From Euryarchaeota archaeon UBA486 (lineage in GTDB: Archaea > Thermoplasmatota > Poseidoniia > Poseidoniales > Poseidoniaceae), in assembly GCA_002497765.1 (NCBI GenBank), contig DAET01000020.1, forward strand, positions 2,673 to 33,045: a DNA stretch of 30,373 nt. The letters are read 5' to 3'. Each line of letters starts with the position of its first letter. The stretch's first letter is position 1. Below, in pieces: positions 8,702 to 17,275 of this stretch. The notes below the pieces were generated by a model that worked only from the letters and a program-made list of their open reading frames with translations, was not told the origin of the DNA and made no database searches. Made by a program: the position numbers and the translations under genes.

Positions 8702-8708
8702 TTTTCCC

Positions 8709-11700
8709 GTGGTCGTCCCCGATGAGAAGGTTCGCGTTCGCTCGTCGTGCGCTGCTGCCATCGCCATGACCGGATTGATGCTTCTCGTGTTGGCCCAACC
8801 GATGGTCGGTTCGCTCGGTCCTTTCTCCACCGACGTTGCACGTTCAACCTACTACACGCCGCAGGCGGGAGAAGAGGGCGTCAACACCACCAGCACCGGT
8901 GTGCTCAGCATTCCATACAATCGAACCTTCTCCGGCGGACAAATCGATGTCACGCCCATGTGGTCCGAGGCGCCTGACACCAGTGCTCGGTTCGGCATCG
9001 ATGCAAATGCGGGATGGAACGGTACGCATCAGGGCACCCAGGGGATTGGCCACGGTGGCCAGTTGAGTCTCGCCACGCAATCAACGCTGGCCACACTGAC
9101 CGATTTTGAAACCCTCATCGAGACCCTCCCCGACTGGGTAGGTCAGGGGCCCAATCACAACGCTTGGAACGTGGTCCCGCTCAACGCCTCAACGGCACAA
9201 CAAGGCGAACCCATCAATGCGACGCACGGACAGCGCGTGCTGGCCACTCAAGGCCTTGGTGGTCTGCAAGCCAACATGAGTGGCTGTTTGGCTTCGCCGG
9301 CCGAGGTCGTGCCGGCCTTCGTCAATCAGTACAACCTGACCGTTGATCATTGGCTCGCCTTCAAGGACGACGACGCCGCCTGGATGGAGCGTCGCACGGC
9401 CGGCGGCAACTGGCAAGTGCTTGTTCCGACGGGTGGCTACGGCAATTCATCGAGTCTTTCGGGTGCACCAGCCAGCTCGTGGGCGGGCGAGTCCGATGCC
9501 TGGCAACAAGCCCATTTCTCCCTCGACACTGTGGTGCAATCGTCTCCGACCTTGGAAGTGCGGTTCTGTTTCCAAACCTCAAGCACGCCTGGCCTGCGCC
9601 ATGGTTGGTTCGTTGACAACTACACGCTCTCCAACCTCGGCGATGTCGCGGGCGCATGGTTCCACGGCAACATGAGCGGCGATTACGCTAACAACGCCGA
9701 TGGACGGCTGTACCTGCCTGCGAACCTCTCAGGCTTGACGGGCCCGATGAAGCTTGAATTCTGGGCCAACTGGGACCTCGAGGGCTCGTTCTCGGACAAT
9801 TTACTGGTCTACGTGAGCGTGAACAACGGCACAACGTGGGCGCCCGTTTCGGGCATTCCCGGGATGCCAGGCAACGGGTTTGCCTATCAGGGAACGTATT
9901 ACACCGATGAGTCGCTTGGATGGGTACCAATTTCCTACAACATTCCCAGCGGCGTTTCGGGTCACCCAAACGCCTCCAACGTGCTGTTTCAATTCCAGGT
10001 GACGACCAACCACCACACTGGGTACGGGGGCTTTGCCTCCTCGGGTTGGGAAGGCGTGGCTGTAGACGATGTCACCGTCATCCATCGTCCGGGCACCGCC
10101 AGCGAAGAGCGACGTCAACTGGCAAATTTCTCCATTAACTCCACCAACCATGTGGGTGACGTCCACGGTTGGCTCGACCCTTCAACGGCTGTCATCAACG
10201 AATGGGTCTGGACCACTGATTTCGGCATGAACCCTTCCTCGAGCACGCTACGTTCGTTTGAGAATTCAATGACCACCCCTCCCGGCTGGACCATCGAGGG
10301 CACGTGGCCCGACGGCTGGGAGGTGGGGTCGACCCGCAATTCCTCAGGATGGGGACCCGGGGTCTTCCACTCTGGCAACAACGGGGCCGCCATCAACCTC
10401 ACGACCAAGTACACCAATAACGTCTACACCCACCTCATCAGCGAGGAGTACACCGTCCCCAACAACGCCACGGCGCGCCTTTCCTTCCGTTCCTGGGTTT
10501 GCACGGAATTCAACTGGGACGGGGGCGGCGTGGCCATCTCAACCGACGGCGGCCAACAGTGGTGGTGGCTCCCTCCACAGCTCGATGGCTTCCACGACCA
10601 AATCTCCACCGCGAACACGAATTCGCCCTTCTTCGGCCGCGGCATCATCGACGGTTCCAGCGTTCCAAACGGCTGCAGCGCTTCCAATCAACGCGATTTT
10701 GAACTGAAGACCTACGACCTGTCCAACCTTTCCGGTCAGTCGATCAAGGCACGCTTTTCCTTCTTCTCAGACACCTATGTGGAAGGCGATGGGTGGTACA
10801 TCGATGATGCCGGGGTTGAAATCGATGTCTTCGAATCCACGGGCACGTGGGTGTCCCGTTCCATCAGTCCCGATCCACTGTTCGGTTACGGCTGGTTGGA
10901 TGGCTGGTACGAACAACCCGACGGCACGACCCTCTTGGTTGATGTGTTGGACGCTCAACACCAACCCATCGAGGGCCACACGAACCTCACGCTGCCTGTT
11001 CCCGTAGCCGTGGACCCGGTGGAACACCCTACCGTCCACGTCCGCGTACGGATGGCCACCAATGACACCTACGTCACGCCGCTGGTTCACAGCCTCTCCG
11101 TCGGTCGAACCACGTACATCGGCCCTCAGCACATCGTCAACAGTCCAGCTGGCGACAACGCCATGGTGGACAGCAACGGAACCTTACGTGTCACCGGTTC
11201 GTTCACCCTTCCGCTTTCGTCCATGGCCACTTGCCCCCACGACGGCTACCGTCTCACCACGGTTGGTGACAACCTGACATGGCTCACCACCAACGGCCAA
11301 CTGATCGCCTCTGCACACGTGCCCGGAAGAGAGCCCACGACCTACCTCAATCACTCGCTGGGCGGTCGTATCGGGCTGATGAACGACTTCACCATCGCCG
11401 CCAACGGCGGGGAAGCCTTTGTCCGAGCCAAGGCTGAGCCGGACTGCGTCTCGCCGCCCGAACGCCCCCATCTTGCGCTGGGTTGGAACAACGTCTCCGT
11501 GATGGCATGGCCGCCCAGCGGCATGTCAAACCACATCGGTTTGAACATCCACCTTTCGCGCGCCGAGCACAACGGCACGAACCTCACATGGAGCCCCAGC
11601 GCTCCTACGCCAAGCATCGCCATGTCGAACAGCACGCTTGAGTTGTCGTACACGACGCTCGAGCCCCCCGGGGCTGGAAACAGCGGTCCGCCCCCCGCAG

Positions 11701-14700
11701 TGGTCCTTTCCCTCAACAACCAAACCTCAACGACGGAGGTTCGAATCAACGGCGTGCTCCAAACCTTGGCCGAAGGTCAAACCGCCTTGAGCCACCAATC
11801 AACTGCTTCGTGCCCTTCCTCCTCGAACGCTTCACTCAGTCCTGTGTTCATCGCGCTGCAACGAACGTGCACGCTGACCGTGGAAGTTCAGGGGACGGCC
11901 GACGTCAAAGTGTTGCAGTTCATGCATCTGCTTCCTGACACAACCCTTCAGATCCGTGTCAACGCTGGTGACCTCAACACGGCCAAAGAAGCCTCAGCAG
12001 GTGTCGACATGCGTACGATGCTCGATGTGCCTCTTCAGGTTCAGACCGATGTGGGCGGACTTCGTGTCGGATTGAACGCCACCACGCTGCCGCTGATGAC
12101 CGAGTCGGTGGATGCGCCCGCCTACACTCGGTGGTTGCCCGGCCAGACCGTGATGTTCACCACGCACCACACCCGCTCCAACCCGCTTGACCTGTCCGAA
12201 AACGCTCCAGACATCACCGAGGTCTCGTTCCTGCTCGGACCGAGCAGCGATGCGAACGAGGCGTTCATCCACGTTGAACTCGATCGCATCCAAACAGCGC
12301 CAAGGTTCCGGCAAATGGACGGAGCAGGCTTGGCATTGTTCGATGCCAGTGCCTCCAGCGTCGTCTGCACCATGAACACGTGCACCATCGATTGGGCGTT
12401 CAAGAGCACGTGGCTGCTCGATGACGTTGACGACCTCCACGTGCTCACCACGGCCACGGATGACGAGGGGTTGGCCGCAGGCCCCGAAGTATTTGTCAGA
12501 AAGACGGCGTTCAACGAGGTTGAGAACGACCTTGAGGTCGTGGAGTTCACGGTCACGGACAGCCAACAGCGGCGCATTGACGATTGGACCAATTCCTTCT
12601 GGCCGTTCCACCTTGATGAAAATGAGACCTTGTTAGCCTCCGGACGGGTTCGAATGGAAGGCATTGCCAACCAGTGGGTCGAGGCTGGAGAGGCTGAAGC
12701 GACGGTTACCCTTCGCGCTGTTCCGCCGAAAAACCTCTCAGGGGGCCCGGACGAATGGCCCGGCGAACCGGTCTCCTGGTCCCGTTCGTGGACGGCCGAG
12801 GTTGAATCAGGCGGGTGGTTCAGCGTTCAGACCTCTACGCCAACGGACGAAGACGGTGTACCGAGTAACACCTTCCTCGAACTTGTTCCAAGTCTTTCAC
12901 GAAGGGGTCCCGTTGGTCTCAACGCTTCCTCTAGCGAGGACCGAACGGTGGTGTTGACCCCCACGCGTCTCCTCTTCGACACCGTGCAACCCACGGTCAA
13001 CACGCTCACGGTGTTGGATTCAGGTCAAGAGGTTCCTGCCGACGGTCATGTGGCCATGTACGGGAAGGACATCGCCCTTCGGCTGCAGATCAGCGATCCG
13101 GAAGGGTTAGCGAGCCTCCTTGAGGTGTGGACGTGGCTTGAGAAGCTGCATGACACCAACAACAACGGCCTCATGGAAGCGGATGAATACCGCATGGAGA
13201 CGGTGAGCCTGAATCGCGGCGTGGCTGAATTGGAAGTTGACTTGCCGCTGCTTTCCTCTGAAAGCGTGGTGCCTGACGGCGCCAACGCAGGACGTCTGAG
13301 CATCGTGCTGGTGGGCGAAGATTTGGCAGGGAATACGCTGGTGGGCGGAGGGACGTTCGGCGAAGCCAACGATTTGGCCACCTTGAGTGTGCAGCGGCGA
13401 GCCGACACCACCGTGGACGTGGACAACATCGGCTTGGATGCTGTCCAAGGGCGTCTGCTGGCCGGGCACCAGCATGAATTCGCCTTCACGTTGGGCGACG
13501 CCAACGGAATACAGTCCCTCGAGAGCATTCGTTTGGCTCTGCTCGGTGAGGTGAATACCTCAGCGTGTTTCATCCACTACGAACCTCGCTTTGGCAAGAT
13601 GACGTACGACGAGTTTTGCTTCGCAGAACGTCCGGTGGTTGATGTTCAACAGCGCCCCCTGCTCACCACCTACGACCTGACCTTTTCCTTCCGATTGGAC
13701 TGGAACAAAACGGCTTCACTGAACGGCACCGTTGGCGTTCCGGGACTCAGCGTCATCGATGAGGGCCAGGACGTCGGGTTGGGGCTGTACCGTTTGAGCA
13801 GCCTTGCCTGGACCGCCAGCGACGATGTTGAACTGAGGTGGATTGACATTACCGATCTGCAATCTCCTCACGGACAAACGGACGGTACCACGCATTGGTT
13901 CCACCGAAACGACCCGGTCCAACACCGCATTGGCCTGTACCACAACAACACCGCCGTGTTGGCGGAGGGCTTCCCCAACAGCGGTCATTTCATGTGGACG
14001 CTAAGTGACAGCGAGCGCTTGGAAACGGGACGGGTGAACCTTTCCACCACCGGTGTGATGAATTTCACTGTGGCCATGAACGAAAACATCCTGTACGACG
14101 ATGAGGGGCTGTTTTCCATCACACCATACGGCTTCCCGGGGCATGATATCAACGGCTTGAGTTACGATGTAGTGGTGGACGATGTGGCGCCTAAACTCGT
14201 GATTGCGCCGGGCATGCTCGAGAATTTCGCCTCGAACGAATTGAACGATGTCGCCATCACCGTCAGCATCAACGACGATACCGATATGCCGCCAGGTCCG
14301 TTGGAGATGCACACACTGTTCTATCGTCTGGGTCAGCCTGTTGAAGGCTCTCAGCAAACGATTGCGCTGCCACTCAACGCAACACTGAACGATTTCACCG
14401 TGTATTCGGGAACCGTTGATTTCCTTCCCGAGGGCGTCACCCTCACCCGGAGTGATGTGCTTCTCGTATGGTTCAATGCGACCGACCGTTCTGGACGCAT
14501 GTTGACCGGCTACGGTACGGCCTCGGCACCGCTGAATGTCGGATTGACGTGGTTTGCCTTTGAACCGGTGCTCACGGACCTGTCAGCCACACCCTTCCGC
14601 CCAGTGGTGGGTGAGAACGTCTCGGTCTACGCCCGTGTTGCCAACGACGGTCTGCTGGCGGGCGAATTTACCGTCGTTCTTCGCGACGACGAGGGCCGGG

Positions 14701-15062
14701 AAATGAACAACGCCACGGCGTTCCTCAACACCGGCGAGTGGATCAATTTCGTCTGGAACATCGAGGCCTGGAAGGAGGGCAGGCTGGGATTGACAGTTGA
14801 GATTGTTGATTTCACACCGCAGGTTCCTGTTCCGTTAGCGGATATTCAGCCCAATGAAAGCGATAATCCGTCGGGCGGCATGGCCACACTGAGCCTGTCC
14901 GTGCTTTCCCTGCTGGTCGCGGGGATGGTGCTGTTCGTCGTGCGAAATCAACGTGCTCAGCGAGAAGAAGTCTACCATCTTGAACGCATTCGCCGTATTG
15001 TGGCTCATCGCCGCCCGCCACCGAAACCCGTGGAGTTGGTGGACATCCTGCAAGAGGAATAG
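8709..15062 (+). CDS. Giant membrane-anchored surface protein (2,117 aa)
   Basis: A very large predicted cell-surface protein of unknown ligand. An N-terminal signal sequence (about residues 8-35, RVRSS then AAAIAMTGLMLLVLAQ) is followed by a long beta-rich exterior. Three lectin/MAM-like modules end in similar signatures: GWFVDN (299-304), GVAVDD (449-454) and GWYIDD (695-700), the type of ending seen in immune-inhibitor-A and MAM beta sandwiches. A DTNNNGLMEADE loop (from D1482) fits a calcium-binding EF-hand. Around 1955-2045 is a CARDB-like domain (PVVGENVSVYARVANDG). A single TM helix at about 2057-2079 is followed by a basic cytoplasmic tail. Asn-X-Ser/Thr sequons are very frequent, suggesting N-glycosylation. 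The GTG start is the only one preserving the signal peptide. No protease motif was seen, so adhesin, S-layer-like or polymer-binding roles are guesses. Confidence 0.88.
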   Translation: MVVPDEKVRVRSSCAAAIAMTGLMLLVLAQPMVGSLGPFSTDVARSTYYTPQAGEEGVNTTSTGVLSIPYNRTFSGGQIDVTPMWSEAPDTSARFGIDANAGWNGTHQGTQGIGHGGQLSLATQSTLATLTDFETLIETLPDWVGQGPNHNAWNVVPLNASTAQQGEPINATHGQRVLATQGLGGLQANMSGCLASPAEVVPAFVNQYNLTVDHWLAFKDDDAAWMERRTAGGNWQVLVPTGGYGNSSSLSGAPASSWAGESDAWQQAHFSLDTVVQSSPTLEVRFCFQTSSTPGLRHGWFVDNYTLSNLGDVAGAWFHGNMSGDYANNADGRLYLPANLSGLTGPMKLEFWANWDLEGSFSDNLLVYVSVNNGTTWAPVSGIPGMPGNGFAYQGTYYTDESLGWVPISYNIPSGVSGHPNASNVLFQFQVTTNHHTGYGGFASSGWEGVAVDDVTVIHRPGTASEERRQLANFSINSTNHVGDVHGWLDPSTAVINEWVWTTDFGMNPSSSTLRSFENSMTTPPGWTIEGTWPDGWEVGSTRNSSGWGPGVFHSGNNGAAINLTTKYTNNVYTHLISEEYTVPNNATARLSFRSWVCTEFNWDGGGVAISTDGGQQWWWLPPQLDGFHDQISTANTNSPFFGRGIIDGSSVPNGCSASNQRDFELKTYDLSNLSGQSIKARFSFFSDTYVEGDGWYIDDAGVEIDVFESTGTWVSRSISPDPLFGYGWLDGWYEQPDGTTLLVDVLDAQHQPIEGHTNLTLPVPVAVDPVEHPTVHVRVRMATNDTYVTPLVHSLSVGRTTYIGPQHIVNSPAGDNAMVDSNGTLRVTGSFTLPLSSMATCPHDGYRLTTVGDNLTWLTTNGQLIASAHVPGREPTTYLNHSLGGRIGLMNDFTIAANGGEAFVRAKAEPDCVSPPERPHLALGWNNVSVMAWPPSGMSNHIGLNIHLSRAEHNGTNLTWSPSAPTPSIAMSNSTLELSYTTLEPPGAGNSGPPPAVVLSLNNQTSTTEVRINGVLQTLAEGQTALSHQSTASCPSSSNASLSPVFIALQRTCTLTVEVQGTADVKVLQFMHLLPDTTLQIRVNAGDLNTAKEASAGVDMRTMLDVPLQVQTDVGGLRVGLNATTLPLMTESVDAPAYTRWLPGQTVMFTTHHTRSNPLDLSENAPDITEVSFLLGPSSDANEAFIHVELDRIQTAPRFRQMDGAGLALFDASASSVVCTMNTCTIDWAFKSTWLLDDVDDLHVLTTATDDEGLAAGPEVFVRKTAFNEVENDLEVVEFTVTDSQQRRIDDWTNSFWPFHLDENETLLASGRVRMEGIANQWVEAGEAEATVTLRAVPPKNLSGGPDEWPGEPVSWSRSWTAEVESGGWFSVQTSTPTDEDGVPSNTFLELVPSLSRRGPVGLNASSSEDRTVVLTPTRLLFDTVQPTVNTLTVLDSGQEVPADGHVAMYGKDIALRLQISDPEGLASLLEVWTWLEKLHDTNNNGLMEADEYRMETVSLNRGVAELEVDLPLLSSESVVPDGANAGRLSIVLVGEDLAGNTLVGGGTFGEANDLATLSVQRRADTTVDVDNIGLDAVQGRLLAGHQHEFAFTLGDANGIQSLESIRLALLGEVNTSACFIHYEPRFGKMTYDEFCFAERPVVDVQQRPLLTTYDLTFSFRLDWNKTASLNGTVGVPGLSVIDEGQDVGLGLYRLSSLAWTASDDVELRWIDITDLQSPHGQTDGTTHWFHRNDPVQHRIGLYHNNTAVLAEGFPNSGHFMWTLSDSERLETGRVNLSTTGVMNFTVAMNENILYDDEGLFSITPYGFPGHDINGLSYDVVVDDVAPKLVIAPGMLENFASNELNDVAITVSINDDTDMPPGPLEMHTLFYRLGQPVEGSQQTIALPLNATLNDFTVYSGTVDFLPEGVTLTRSDVLLVWFNATDRSGRMLTGYGTASAPLNVGLTWFAFEPVLTDLSATPFRPVVGENVSVYARVANDGLLAGEFTVVLRDDEGREMNNATAFLNTGEWINFVWNIEAWKEGRLGLTVEIVDFTPQVPVPLADIQPNESDNPSGGMATLSLSVLSLLVAGMVLFVVRNQRAQREEVYHLERIRRIVAHRRPPPKPVELVDILQEE

Positions 15063-15094
15063 TCAAGAAGAACAGGCCTCACGAGCAGACAGAA

Positions 15095-15176
15095 GCCGGG
15101 GTACCCGAGTGGTCAAAGGGGGTGGATTCAAGCTCCTCTGCATATTGCTTCGCAGGTTCGAATCCTGCCCCCGGCA
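15095..15176 (+). tRNA. tRNA-Leu (CAA)
   Basis: A class II tRNA folds here. The acceptor stem GCCGGGG (15095-15101) pairs with CCCCGGC (15169-15175), with discriminator A. The D arm has a 3-bp stem CCC/GGG and the conserved GG in its loop. The anticodon stem is GTGGA/TCCTC with one T-T mismatch at the second pair, and the loop TTCAAGC gives anticodon CAA (15129-15131). A 13-nt variable region contains a 3-bp GCA/TGC stem. The T arm is GCAGG-TTCGAAT-CCTGC. No CCA is encoded and no intron is seen. It lies 32 nt after the giant surface-protein gene. Confidence 0.93.
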
Positions 15177-15206
15177 TTACCAAGCATTTGCTGGATGAGA
15201 ACTGTG

Positions 15207-15278
15207 CGGCTGTCAAGCCGTCTGAATGAGAAACCTGCCCCGTGTTGAATCCATTACAGTCGCCCGTTTTTCATTCAG
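15207..15278. repeat. Hairpin and long-range inverted repeat between tRNA-Leu and the GIDE gene
   Basis: This stretch between the tRNA and the next gene contains a hairpin CGGCT-GTCA-AGCCG (15207-15220). It also contains a perfect 8-bp inverted repeat, CTGAATGA at 15222-15229 and TCATTCAG at 15271-15278. A T5 run at 15267-15271 overlaps the second arm by one base and could terminate tRNA transcription. No ORF of note is present before the promoter-like element near 15311. Confidence 0.35.
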
Positions 15279-15310
15279 ATTGTCGTTTCCGATACCGCTG
15301 TCGGGGGTTG

Positions 15311-15317
15311 GATTATA
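15311..15317 (+). promoter_or_regulatory. Putative TATA box for a leaderless GIDE-domain gene
   Basis: GATTATA-type sequence (15311-15317) is centred about 27 nt upstream of the ATG at 15341. This spacing predicts transcription starting at or just before the start codon. The absence of a Shine-Dalgarno motif before this ATG supports a leaderless mRNA. It also argues for 15341 over the upstream in-frame ATG at 15242. Inferred from sequence only. Confidence 0.45.
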
Positions 15318-15340
15318 GCACGGTGCGCTGTGGTTGGTTC

Positions 15341-17161
15341 ATGGACCCCACCGAGGTGCAGAGCATCGACCAAGGTGTGTTCGCCTTTCCCAAGCCGACC
15401 TTCAGACACGGCCTCGGTTATTTCTTTTCCATCGTCGGCATGGTTACTGCGTTTGCTTTGTTTTCCAGTAGCCTCGTGATACCCGATGTACCACGCGTGG
15501 AGGAAGCCAACGTGCTTCCTTACCTCCACGATGACATGGCAGTCTATGATTACGGACCGCTGCAGGACGGCTACGACAGTGAGGAGTACGCCAATCAGGC
15601 CGCCTTTGTTGTGGTGCCCCTCGAACTGGTTGAAGGGACCCTTGCCTACGACGATTGCGAATGGGTGGAAGACGACGAAGGTGGAGGCCATTGGGATTAC
15701 GATTTCTCCATGGCAGGCGCCCAACCGCTCACCATGATGGACGCCGAGGGCACGGTGATTCAAGCAGCGTTTTCCTTGCAGGGGTCGCTCTCTCCGGAAG
15801 GTGAAATGGACGATCCCGGGTGCGGGAGTGCATGGTCCCGAACCATCCAAGGCTACGGCATGGACGGCAACAATTTCCTGTTCAATGCCTTTGTTTTGGT
15901 GGAGGAGAACCCACCTCGCTACCAGCTGCTGTCGGTGAAGGAAATCGGGAACCTCAACAACCCAACCAACGACCCGCAAGAGGTCACGCAGCGCGAAGAT
16001 CGTGGCCGCTGGGCCTTGCTCAGCACCGGTGTCGCTGGACTGATTTTCATGTACAGCACCTCACCTCCGCTGATGGACAACCTTCGCAAAATTCGCACGG
16101 CGAACCGTTCGGCCGTGAAGGACACCACCTCTGCTCCGGGCGTCCTCGGCTTCGGTGGACGCTTGTTCCCCCACTTTGGCCCCAATTTTCAGCCGCTGCC
16201 CTACGAGAACCATCCCGCCCGTTCGGTGAACGACGACTGGTTGTTTGGGGCGCCCGTACCCACCAGCTTCAACGACCCGTACGCTGGAGATCAAGATGGG
16301 GAACTCATTCGCGAGCATCCCAACGTCATCGGCACGCCCAAGGCGGCGTTACTCACGCCCTACAGCCTTGGTGCCATCGTGTTCGCCGGTTCGTTCATCT
16401 GGCTCTCCGCCGACCTTCGGGCGAGGGACGGCTCGGACTTTCACACGATGTTGGGTTGGGGCATGACCCTGGGCGTGACCGTCATCAACCTCCTGTGGTT
16501 CTACACCGCATGGAAGCAGTTCAAACTCAACCGATTGATTCGAGATTTGCCATCCTCCCCCATTCGCAGCGTCGCCGTCGGTCAAGCTGAACTCGTTGGC
16601 CAGGTACGCCCTTCCGTAGCCGGCACGCCGGAAATGTCGGTGGGCGGCCGAACCCACAAGGGTCTGGTGGCTTGGCAGTGGAAGTCTTACCAGTACGTGT
16701 GCCATACCGATGCGGACGGCGACACCCATTGTTCGTGGGAGCACCGTGAAACGAGGGACGGTGGCGTACCGTTCATGATTCACGACGGCTCGGGTGGGAT
16801 GCTCATCGACCCTGCCAATTGGTCCAAGAAACCGATCGATTACGGTCCTGTCCTTGATTCGTGGCAGCGAGGCGACTGGAAATGGAACCTGGTTGGGTTG
16901 GGCATCGGCGACCCGGTTTACATCTTGGGTGATTGCGTTCCTCGCGACGTCGACCACCTCCAGAAGTGGGGCAGCGATGAGACGCTCGCGCAGGCCCTGC
17001 TCACCATGGTGCCCACAACCGGCACGGGTGACGCCTCGGTCCTGCATTACGGAACGGAAATGGACGTCTTGGCGAAGAATCGATCCCTGTTTGAGATCCT
17101 GATCGTTCCGCTGCTCATCTTCCTCTTTGGCATCTTCATGTTCGTCAACTACACGCCCTGA
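15341..17161 (+). CDS. Multi-TM membrane protein with GIDE (MUL1-like) domain
   Basis: A 606-residue integral membrane protein. TM helices are seen at about 26-47, 224-243, 342-360, 369-390 and 583-605, with an acidic extramembrane domain between the first two. Residues about 405-533 resemble the GIDE domain (PF12483) that sits between two TM helices in mitochondrial E3 ligase MUL1 and in many prokaryotic proteins. Diagnostic pieces are PIRSVAVGQAELVGQVRP at the start, then WQWKSYQYVCH, the GGVPFMIHDGSGGMLIDP segment and GIGDPVYILGDC. No RING finger follows, so ubiquitin-ligase activity is not implied; the GIDE domain's function in archaea is unknown. An SPFH protein gene follows 114 nt downstream on the same strand, suggesting a shared membrane-organisation role. 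The start was chosen from the TATA spacing and lack of conserved sequence upstream. Confidence 0.78.
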   Translation: MDPTEVQSIDQGVFAFPKPTFRHGLGYFFSIVGMVTAFALFSSSLVIPDVPRVEEANVLPYLHDDMAVYDYGPLQDGYDSEEYANQAAFVVVPLELVEGTLAYDDCEWVEDDEGGGHWDYDFSMAGAQPLTMMDAEGTVIQAAFSLQGSLSPEGEMDDPGCGSAWSRTIQGYGMDGNNFLFNAFVLVEENPPRYQLLSVKEIGNLNNPTNDPQEVTQREDRGRWALLSTGVAGLIFMYSTSPPLMDNLRKIRTANRSAVKDTTSAPGVLGFGGRLFPHFGPNFQPLPYENHPARSVNDDWLFGAPVPTSFNDPYAGDQDGELIREHPNVIGTPKAALLTPYSLGAIVFAGSFIWLSADLRARDGSDFHTMLGWGMTLGVTVINLLWFYTAWKQFKLNRLIRDLPSSPIRSVAVGQAELVGQVRPSVAGTPEMSVGGRTHKGLVAWQWKSYQYVCHTDADGDTHCSWEHRETRDGGVPFMIHDGSGGMLIDPANWSKKPIDYGPVLDSWQRGDWKWNLVGLGIGDPVYILGDCVPRDVDHLQKWGSDETLAQALLTMVPTTGTGDASVLHYGTEMDVLAKNRSLFEILIVPLLIFLFGIFMFVNYTP

Positions 17162-17241
17162 AGATCCTTGCAGGAAACGAACGGATGCTGGTGAAGGTTT
17201 GGACGACCTCCATAGTATGCTATTGTAATGATATCACTGCA

Positions 17242-17255
17242 ATATCGTAAAATAG
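17242..17255 (+). promoter_or_regulatory. Putative promoter of the SPFH gene
   Basis: The gap before the SPFH gene is markedly AT-rich compared with the rest of the window. A TATA-like tract, ATATCGTAAAATAG (17242-17255), is centred about 27 nt before the ATG at 17276 and would give a nearly leaderless transcript. Only a weak agggt precedes the ATG. This suggests SPFH and the following RHH gene can be transcribed independently of the GIDE gene. Confidence 0.4.
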
Positions 17256-17275
17256 GCTGGTTCTCAGGGTAGACC

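Noticed and set aside
8582..8830. N-terminal extension of GINS51 (83 more codons)
   Set aside because: It would overlap the start of the divergent giant protein gene and encodes unconvincing low-complexity basic sequence; the GINS A domain needs only the part after 8581.
15242..15340. Upstream ATG for the GIDE-domain protein
   Set aside because: The extra 33 residues are Cys/Arg-rich and unlike a membrane-protein N-terminus, and the region contains the likely TATA box for a start at 15341.
15341..17161. GIDE-domain protein as a ubiquitin ligase
   Set aside because: No RING or U-box cysteines follow the GIDE domain and no ubiquitin-system gene is in the window.
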